7,367 nucleotides of DNA. Origin: Candidatus Moranbacteria bacterium CG_4_8_14_3_um_filter_34_16. Its GTDB lineage: Bacteria > Patescibacteriota > Minisyncoccia > Moranbacterales > UBA2206. The stretch covers positions 1 to 7,367 of the forward strand of contig PFHO01000068.1 in the NCBI GenBank assembly GCA_002782345.1, written 5' to 3'. The number at the start of each line of letters is the position of its first letter. Position 1 is the stretch's first letter. Shown one piece after another: positions 1-5,210 of the stretch. The notes below the pieces were generated by a model. It saw only the letters and a program-made list of their open reading frames with translations, was not told the origin of the DNA and did no database searches. The translations under genes and the position numbers were made by a program.

Positions 1-235
1 TCGCTAAAGCTAAACTGCAAAAATTTTTTGAAAAATTATGCCTCTTCCTTTTTCTTTTTATAAACTTTTTATTTTAATTATCTATTTTTTAAAAGTCGGA
101 TCTTTGTCTAAAATATAATGCTAATATTTTCTAATTCTTTTTTTGCCAAAAAAATTGAAAAAATAAAACGATTTTTTTCTTTCAAATTTTCCAATTTCAT
201 TATACCACAGAATAATAATAACAATAACCACTCCC

Positions 236-244
236 TGTGGATAA
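236..244 (-). other. Consensus DnaA-box 9-mer (isolated)
   Basis: The minus strand reads TTATCCACA, an exact match to the classical DnaA box. It is isolated: no cluster of further perfect boxes surrounds it, and no dnaA or dnaN gene is present. Another exact copy occurs by chance inside ftsK (3579-3587), so this is recorded as a sequence match only, not as an origin. Confidence 0.25.
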
Positions 245-260
245 CTTTTTTTGTGAAAAC

Positions 261-287
261 AAAAACCGACTGGATAAGTCGGTTTTT
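261..287 (-). terminator. Intrinsic terminator beyond recA, probably bidirectional
   Basis: An 11-bp perfect stem (AAAAACCGACT pairing with AGTCGGTTTTT) closes a 5-nt loop (GGATA on the plus strand). The T-run on the minus side continues as TTTTTGTTTT, the better fit for transcripts arriving from recA, but T5 also follows on the plus side, so it could stop transcription both ways. It lies about 213 bp past the recA stop, so the recA mRNA would have a long AU-rich 3' end unless the weak A8/T8 repeat at 447-466 stops it earlier. The stem is identical to that at 5154-5180. Confidence 0.8.
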
Positions 288-500
288 GAATTTGGTAGAA
301 CTTATTTTTACACAAAAAAACAAGAGGAAAATTTTTTGAAACTAAAATAATTTTTGTTCCTTAAAAAAATTTAGCAAATTTCATAAATTTTATCTTTTAT
401 TGTTTTTCCCAAAGAAAATGCGTAAACCCTGTTTGAATTGACTTTCCAAAAAAAACATTTTTTTTGAGAATAATTGTTTTATCCAAACACTATCATATTT

Positions 501-1493
501 TTATTCTTCTTTTTCTTTTATCTTCAAAAATGTTTTCTGAATAATTTCTTCAATGAGTTTTGGATCTTCTTTGAGAGTAAGTTTGGCCTTTTCTCTTCCA
601 GTCCCCAATTTTATTTCTCCAAAACTGTATGAATTTCCTTTCTTATCAACTACTTCAAATTTGACCGCCGTGTCCAAAACATCTCCTGGAACGGAAATCC
701 CTTCATTATACATAATGTCAAATTCCGCCGTTTTGAAAGGTGGCGCCACTTTGTTTTTGACTATTTTCACCTTGGTACGATTGCCCACAATTTCTTCGCC
801 CTTTTTAATTTGAGCTGAACGACGCACTTCAATTCTAACAGAAGAATAAAACTTCAAAGCATTCCCTCCAGTGGTAGTTTCTGGATTGCCGAACATCACT
901 CCGATTTTCATTCTGATCTGATTGATAAAAATAACCGTGCAATTGGAACGAGCGATGATAGCCGTAAGTTTGCGGAGTGCTTGAGACATTAGACGTGCTT
1001 GACGACCAATATGTTGATCTCCCATTTCTCCTTCAATCTCCGCTCTGGGAACTAGTGCCGCCACACTGTCAACCACAATAATGCTAATTTCCCCGGAGCT
1101 AACTAGCGCTTCCACGATATCCAACGCCTGCTCGCCATTATCCGGTTGAGAAATCAACAAATCGTTTATTTCCACCCCGATTTTTCGAGCGTATTCCGGA
1201 TCCAACGCATGCTCCGCATCAATAAAAGCCGCTACTCCGCCTTTTTTCTGTGCGTTAGCGATAATATGAAGAGTCAAAGTTGTCTTTCCGGAAGATTCCG
1301 GACCATAAACTTCCACCACTCTCCCTCGCGGAATTCCGCCAATTCCCAAAGCAATATCCAAAGAAATAGAACTGGTAGAAATTGATTCTACATCCACTTT
1401 TTTTATATCACCCAATTTCATTATCACTCCTTCGCCAAATTTTTCTCGGATTGTTTCCAAAACTCCGATAGTTTTTCCCTTCTCTTTTTTCAT
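501..1493 (-). CDS. recA: RecA recombinase
   Basis: RecA binds single-stranded DNA as an ATP-dependent filament, catalyses homologous pairing and strand exchange, and in many bacteria triggers LexA self-cleavage. Counting from the upstream TTG (335 aa; subtract 5 for the ATG used here), the Walker A loop GPESSGKT is at 69-76, the catalytic glutamate of DAEHA at 99, and the Walker B IIVVDS at 143-148. The L1 DNA-binding loop is around 157-170 (EGEMGDQHIG), and the near-invariant segment INQIRMKIGVMFGNPETTTGG runs from 195 into the L2 loop. The protein is full length but lacks a long acidic tail. ATG at 1493 is preferred. A TTG at 1508 adds five residues and has GAGGG 10 nt upstream, so it is a real alternative. 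No LexA-type operator (CTGT-N8-ACAG or GAAC-N4-GTTC) is visible upstream. Identity is certain; only the start is open. Confidence 0.98.
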   Translation of the reverse strand: MKKEKGKTIGVLETIREKFGEGVIMKLGDIKKVDVESISTSSISLDIALGIGGIPRGRVVEVYGPESSGKTTLTLHIIANAQKKGGVAAFIDAEHALDPEYARKIGVEINDLLISQPDNGEQALDIVEALVSSGEISIIVVDSVAALVPRAEIEGEMGDQHIGRQARLMSQALRKLTAIIARSNCTVIFINQIRMKIGVMFGNPETTTGGNALKFYSSVRIEVRRSAQIKKGEEIVGNRTKVKIVKNKVAPPFKTAEFDIMYNEGISVPGDVLDTAVKFEVVDKKGNSYSFGEIKLGTGREKAKLTLKEDPKLIEEIIQKTFLKIKEKEE

Positions 1494-1499
1494 ACTTTT

Positions 1500-1505
1500 T
1501 TTATA
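1500..1505 (-). promoter_or_regulatory. Candidate -10 element immediately upstream of the recA ATG
   Basis: The minus strand reads TATAAA, then six bases (AAAAGT), then ATG at 1493. Used as a -10 element it would start transcription at or next to the ATG and give a leaderless recA mRNA. No convincing -35 hexamer sits 16-18 bp upstream. A second TATAAA lies further upstream (minus strand within 1545-1560, in GATATAAAGTG) and would give a leadered transcript that includes the GAGGG. Such hexamers are frequent by chance in DNA this AT-rich. Confidence 0.3.
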
Positions 1506-1627
1506 CAAAATGCGTCATCCCTCTATTTTTTTTAAAGTCGCACTTTATATCTTGTTTATAGTTTATAAAATTTATTTCAAAAAATCTTGCTAATCATTTT
1601 CAATTTTTCAATAATTTCAGAGCTGAC

Positions 1628-1647
1628 AATTAATTTTAGCATTAATT
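1628..1647. repeat. Inverted repeat between rodZ and recA
   Basis: AATTAAT (1628-1634) and ATTAATT (1641-1647) form a perfect 7-bp inverted repeat around a 6-nt loop, starting 4 bp after the rodZ stop codon. The stem contains only A and T, and no T-run follows it on the minus strand, so it is not a convincing terminator. It could be a small operator or simply AT-rich background. Confidence 0.25.
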
Positions 1648-1651
1648 TGAT

Positions 1652-2644
1652 TTAATTTGTTGATTGATTTTTGGAAAAAACTTTTTCCTTCACCATTCCC
1701 GCATCTTCTCCTAACGTGCCTAAATCTTCTCCATTGAAGTTGACAAAAGTGGCATTGGCTTTTCCGGAGCTGACAACAATTTTTTCTTTGGCTTTAAATG
1801 TTTGAATCGCTCCGCTAAACATCGTTCCGCTAAAAGCTAAACTCCCATCCGTTTCAATCTTCAACCAAACCGGTCCGGGTTCCACTCTAATTTCCAATTT
1901 GATCTCTTCATTTTGAACTATTTTTTCTTTTTCATCATTTTCAGAATTTTTTTGTTCGAAAGAATTTTGATTTTCAAAAAAAATAGAAATTGTTTTTTCG
2001 GCGGTTTTTTCAAACTTGCTTACCGATTTTATATTAATGTAATTCACTCCCTCCCGCAATGTCAAATTTTCTTTGAATTTTCCCTCGTCATTGACTAAAA
2101 TTGCCTGATTATTCAGAAATACTGTTGCATCCTTATCAGTTATCCCTTCTACCGAAATCACATTGTTTTTTGTCGCATTATTGTCTTGAGGAGTCAAAAT
2201 AATCAGGCGAGGAGATTCGGCAAAATTTCCCACCTCCCGATAAAGGAAAAAAATCCCCAATAAAACCAACCCAACAATTGCCAAAACAGAAACCTTTGCC
2301 GGAGTCAAAACGAAAGAAGATATTTCCAAAGGTTTTATTTTTTTGCTGGGTTTTTTTGTCTTCAAATTTTTTTTTATCCCTTTTTCTTTCTCATATAATT
2401 TCAAAAGACTCTCTTCGTCCAGTTGAAAAGAATCGGCATAGCTTCTTAAAAATCCCTTGACATAAACATCCGCCGGCAATTTTTCAAATTCCCCCCATTC
2501 CAAAAATTCTAGATATTTTGTTTGCACTCCCGTCAGACGAGAAACTTCATTCAGAGAAAGTCTTTTATCTTTTCTGATTTTGGCTAATTTTTCTCCCAAC
2601 GTTAATGTTCCGACACTTTTTTTCACAAAACCTTTTTCTAACAT
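1652..2644 (-). CDS. rodZ: RodZ-like HTH membrane protein with inserted Ig-like domain
   Basis: This 330-aa protein has the RodZ order. A cytoplasmic Cro/C1-type helix-turn-helix occupies about residues 14-85 (LGEKLAKIRKDKRLSLNEVS, then GVQTKYLEFLEWGEFEKLPA). A lysine-rich juxtamembrane stretch follows at 91-105, then one transmembrane helix at about 112-135. Outside the membrane, residues 144-224 look like an Ig-like beta-sandwich (SPRLIILTPQDN... NVISVEGITDKDATVFLNNQ). A polar linker comes next, and residues 247-325 resemble the RodZ C-terminal DUF4115 domain (VWLKIETDGSLAFSGTMFSG). In model bacteria RodZ binds MreB through the HTH and helps maintain rod shape; whether this organism has MreB cannot be seen here. 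The start lies 15 bp after the ftsK stop with no Shine-Dalgarno, so the pair is probably one transcript. Family confidence is high; the cellular role is inferred. Confidence 0.9.
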   Translation of the reverse strand: MLEKGFVKKSVGTLTLGEKLAKIRKDKRLSLNEVSRLTGVQTKYLEFLEWGEFEKLPADVYVKGFLRSYADSFQLDEESLLKLYEKEKGIKKNLKTKKPSKKIKPLEISSFVLTPAKVSVLAIVGLVLLGIFFLYREVGNFAESPRLIILTPQDNNATKNNVISVEGITDKDATVFLNNQAILVNDEGKFKENLTLREGVNYINIKSVSKFEKTAEKTISIFFENQNSFEQKNSENDEKEKIVQNEEIKLEIRVEPGPVWLKIETDGSLAFSGTMFSGAIQTFKAKEKIVVSSGKANATFVNFNGEDLGTLGEDAGMVKEKVFSKNQSTN

Positions 2645-2659
2645 AATAATAGAAAAACT

Positions 2660-5062
2660 TTAAATTTGCCATTTATCTCTTTTTTCTTGATCTTCTAACG
2701 AATCTTCATACTCTATTTTTTCTTTTTCGCCAGTTTCTTCTCTATCAAAATATATTTCTCTCGGCTTGGCTCCATTGGACGGACCGACTAATCCCTTTTC
2801 TTCTAAAATGTCCAAAATCCTAGATGCCCGATTATACCCGATTTTCAATCTTCTTTGCAAAAAAGAGGCTGAAACTTTTTTGGCCATAATAATTTCTTTT
2901 TTTGCTTCTTCTAAAATATATCCGTCTTCATCGCTTGCTTCCAATTTATTGAATCCCAAAATATCTTTTTCAGATTCATAAGAATTTTTTTCATTTTCCG
3001 AAATATCTTCCGGATATTTTTCCAAATCAACTTTTGCCACCGGATTATTTTCTTTGATAAATTTAACCACTCTTTTGACCTCCGACTCGCTGATAAAAAC
3101 CCCTTGCACCCTTTTGGGTTTTGGAGAAGCGGAAGAAGAATAAAGCATATCGCCTTTGCCTAAAAGTTTTTCCGCTCCTCCCATATCAATTATCGTTCTA
3201 GAATCTATCTGAGTCGCCACTTGAAAAGCCATTCGTGTAGTTATGTTGGCTTTTATAAGACCGGTAATCACTTTTACCGATGGACGTTGAGTTGAAAGAA
3301 TAAGATGAATTCCCACCGCTCGCGCCATTTGAGCGATTCGAACAATCGCGCCTTCCACTTCTCTGCCGTGACTTCCCATAAGATCGGCCAATTCATCAAT
3401 AATGATAACAATGTAAGGCAAATTTTTCCATTCTTTTCTTTCTCCTATTGCCATTGATTTTTCCTCCTTCATTTTTCTTTTATAAGATTCTATATCGCGC
3501 GATCCGGTTTCTTGAAGCAACTTATATCGTTCTCCCATTTCTCCCACCGCCCAATTCAAAGCATTGATTACTTTATCATTATCCACAATTACATCCGTCA
3601 AAAGATGCGGGATACCTTTATATAATGAAAGTTCCACTCTTTTAGGATCAACCATCAAAAATTTCAAATTCTCCGGAGAATTTTGATAAAGCAAAGAAGT
3701 TATAATAGCGTTGATTGAAACAGATTTTCCGGTTCCAGTGGAGCCAGCAATCAAGAGATGGGGCATTTGAGCTAGATCTTTCAAAAAACAACCACCACTG
3801 ACATCTCTCCCGATTGCCAAAGTCAAATCGGATTCCCTTTTTTTGAATTCTCTTTCATCAATTATATCTCGCAAACGCACATCCGCTGGAATTTTATTGG
3901 GAACCTCAACTCCGATAAAAGATTTTCCCGGAATAGGCGCTTCAATTCTGATTGAACGAGCCGCCAAAGCCAAAGCCAAATCATTTTGAAGCGCTAAAAT
4001 TTTGGCGATTTTCACTCCCACTGCCGGACGAAAACTATATTGAGTCACCGAAGGTCCAACTAGTGGTTCTCCTCTCTCCACTTCAATGCCAAAATTTTTG
4101 AGAGTTTTTTCAATAATTGAAAACTCCGCTTCAACATCTCCCGCTTTAGCCTTTTGAGAACTTTTTTCCAATAAATCTGGCGGAGGAAAAACCCATTTCC
4201 TTTTTTTGGAAAATTTCTTTCTTTCAAAGGCTACACTTGGATTCAAAAGTTCATCCTCGCTAAAATTTTTTCTTTCTAAATTGTGAGAAAAAATACTTTC
4301 ACTTTCCATATCAATTTGAGAAGAAATATATTGGTCGCGACCATTGACAAATTCCATTCTTCCGATATTTTTTTCCACTTCAATTTCTTCTGTCTTTTTT
4401 TCTTCTTTTTTTTCTTTTTTTTCTTCAGTTTCATTTTCCTTTGTTTCTCTCCTTTCCAGTGGAGTCTCTTCTTCTTTCTCATTTTGGTTGTCTTTTTGAT
4501 TGTCTTTGCCACTTTTCTTTTCACTTAAAATGTTTTTTATATTATGAAAAATTTGAATTACCGAAAAATTGAAAGTTATTATGAGACCGGTAAAAAAAAT
4601 TGTCAGAATAACCACCAACCCTCCTCCCTCGCCAAAATATTTATTGAAAAAATGAGCCAAAAAATAACCAGTATATCCTCCGCCTTGCCCATTTTTAGCC
4701 ACCAAAATCATTTTCTCCGAAGCAAAAAACCAATGCAGAAAACCACTGGTGCTCAAAAAAACCACTCCTAATCCGACAATCTTTGACACATAAAATAAAG
4801 TTTCTTTTCTAAATAAAAGCACTCCACCAGCAATAACCAAAAAAACGGGGAAAATAAATTTCATCCAACCGATTGCAAGAGAAATGATTTGATTCAAAAA
4901 ATCCCCAAACACTCCTGCTTTCTCAAAAAAACTCAAAAAAACAATTATCGCCAAAGAAAAAAGCGCTATCGCAAAAACACTTCTTTTTATATCTCCGGAA
5001 AAATTATGCAGTGTTGATAATTCTTTCGGAATAATTGTTTCTTCTTCTCTTTTCTTGCTCAT
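2660..5062 (-). CDS. ftsK: DNA translocase FtsK/SpoIIIE
   Basis: A septal ATP-driven DNA pump that moves chromosome ends through the closing septum. The 800-aa protein has four N-terminal membrane helices (about 27-46, 59-84, 90-111, 148-175). A charged Glu/Lys linker follows at 180-235. The motor starts with an alpha domain (about 305-395). The RecA-like beta domain has Walker A GSTGTGKS at 440-447, Walker B IVIIIDE at 551-557, and the family signature QRPSVKVITGLIKAN at 592-606, followed by TQIDSRTIIDMGGAEKLLGKGDMLY. The gamma winged helix, which reads polar DNA sequences in known members, spans about 728-772 (SASFLQRRLKIGYNRASRIL). Length is typical of the SpoIIIE/short-linker type and well below the roughly 1,330 aa of E. 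coli FtsK. ATG at 5062 has no Shine-Dalgarno. The linker DNA has A7-A8 runs (see findings). rodZ follows after 15 bp. Confidence 0.98.
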   Translation of the reverse strand: MSKKREEETIIPKELSTLHNFSGDIKRSVFAIALFSLAIIVFLSFFEKAGVFGDFLNQIISLAIGWMKFIFPVFLVIAGGVLLFRKETLFYVSKIVGLGVVFLSTSGFLHWFFASEKMILVAKNGQGGGYTGYFLAHFFNKYFGEGGGLVVILTIFFTGLIITFNFSVIQIFHNIKNILSEKKSGKDNQKDNQNEKEEETPLERRETKENETEEKKEKKEEKKTEEIEVEKNIGRMEFVNGRDQYISSQIDMESESIFSHNLERKNFSEDELLNPSVAFERKKFSKKRKWVFPPPDLLEKSSQKAKAGDVEAEFSIIEKTLKNFGIEVERGEPLVGPSVTQYSFRPAVGVKIAKILALQNDLALALAARSIRIEAPIPGKSFIGVEVPNKIPADVRLRDIIDEREFKKRESDLTLAIGRDVSGGCFLKDLAQMPHLLIAGSTGTGKSVSINAIITSLLYQNSPENLKFLMVDPKRVELSLYKGIPHLLTDVIVDNDKVINALNWAVGEMGERYKLLQETGSRDIESYKRKMKEEKSMAIGERKEWKNLPYIVIIIDELADLMGSHGREVEGAIVRIAQMARAVGIHLILSTQRPSVKVITGLIKANITTRMAFQVATQIDSRTIIDMGGAEKLLGKGDMLYSSSASPKPKRVQGVFISESEVKRVVKFIKENNPVAKVDLEKYPEDISENEKNSYESEKDILGFNKLEASDEDGYILEEAKKEIIMAKKVSASFLQRRLKIGYNRASRILDILEEKGLVGPSNGAKPREIYFDREETGEKEKIEYEDSLEDQEKRDKWQI
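4393..4426 (-). repeat. Homopurine A-run tract in the ftsK linker
   Basis: The coding (minus) strand is an unbroken 34-nt purine run containing A8 (4415-4422), A8 (4406-4413) and A7 (4395-4401) separated by G or GAAG. It encodes the Glu/Lys-rich part of the linker between the membrane and motor domains of FtsK. The run ends with an in-phase A AAA AAG heptamer (4400-4394). The reading frame is intact in this assembly. Confidence 0.85.
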
Positions 5063-5070
5063 TTTTATTA

Positions 5071-5076
5071 ATTATA
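5071..5076 (-). promoter_or_regulatory. Candidate -10 element for ftsK-rodZ
   Basis: The minus strand carries a perfect TATAAT eight bases before the ftsK ATG, within a leader that contains almost no G and no Shine-Dalgarno. It sits just downstream of the terminator closing the preceding gene, where a new promoter is expected. Transcription would begin at or within two bases of the ATG, which implies a leaderless mRNA. The -35 region (around 5094-5099, TTTTGT on the minus strand) is a poor match. Confidence 0.45.
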
Positions 5077-5153
5077 TTTTATTTATGAAAACCACAAAAA
5101 GATTTTCCAAATTTGAAAACTTCGTTTATTTTAGCACAAAAAATAATAAAAAC

Positions 5154-5180
5154 AAAAACCGACTTCTTCAGTCGGTTTTT
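5154..5180 (-). terminator. Intrinsic terminator after the surface-protein gene
   Basis: A perfect 11-bp stem (AAAAACCGACT with AGTCGGTTTTT) closes a 5-nt loop (TCTTC on the plus strand). On the minus strand the hairpin is followed by TTTTTGTTTTTATTATTTTTT, an extended U-rich tail. It begins 30 bp after the TAG stop at 5211 and separates that gene from ftsK. T6 on the plus side means it may also act in the opposite direction. Its stem is the same as that at 261-287; the loop differs. Confidence 0.88.
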
Positions 5181-5210
5181 TGTGGAAAAATTTTTCGCAA
5201 ATTTTTATTC

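Larger units (their letters stand above)
1..500. other. AT-rich non-coding stretch beyond recA
   Basis: I see no supportable gene in this stretch. The short open frames on both strands are low-complexity phenylalanine-, lysine- and asparagine-rich translations of poly-A/T sequence, overlap each other, and cover a hairpin terminator. It holds that terminator (261-287), a perfect 9-mer matching the DnaA-box consensus (236-244, minus strand), a 10-bp inverted repeat flanking the terminator (246-255 with 311-320), and an A8/T8 inverted repeat (447-466) about 35 bp after the recA stop. Bases 1-77 are open on the plus strand in one frame whose first residues read AKAKLQKFFEK, so they could be the tail of a gene entering from the left, but this cannot be settled from so short a piece. 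Confidence 0.6.

Noticed and set aside
1..77. Possible C-terminal end of a plus-strand gene entering from the left (AKAKLQKFFEK...)
   Set aside because: Too short to judge, and the following residues (LCLFLFLF...) look like translated non-coding DNA.
38..118. 26-codon hydrophobic open frame on the plus strand (MPLPFSFYKL...)
   Set aside because: Pure AT-rich sequence, no ribosome binding site, and its stop overlaps a chance TATAAT. Nothing distinguishes it from background.
108..339. Overlapping short open frames on both strands (64-73 codons) in the left intergenic DNA
   Set aside because: Low-complexity products rich in Phe, Lys and Asn, mutually overlapping, spanning a hairpin terminator, with no recognisable domain.
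447..466. A8/T8 inverted repeat as a recA terminator
   Set aside because: The stem is A-T apart from one C-G pair with a 2-nt gap between arms, so the hairpin would be unstable. The 261-287 hairpin is far better.
1509..1651. Search for a LexA operator upstream of recA
   Set aside because: No CTGT-N8-ACAG or GAAC-N4-GTTC palindrome is present; the only inverted repeat is the AT-only one at 1628-1647.
3579..3587. Second exact TTATCCACA (plus strand) inside ftsK
   Set aside because: Lies in conserved coding sequence (IVDNDKV) and is isolated; best explained as chance.
4276..4528. Lys-rich (minus) and Phe-rich (plus) open frames within ftsK
   Set aside because: Shadow frames of the Glu/Lys linker of FtsK, created by the homopurine tract.
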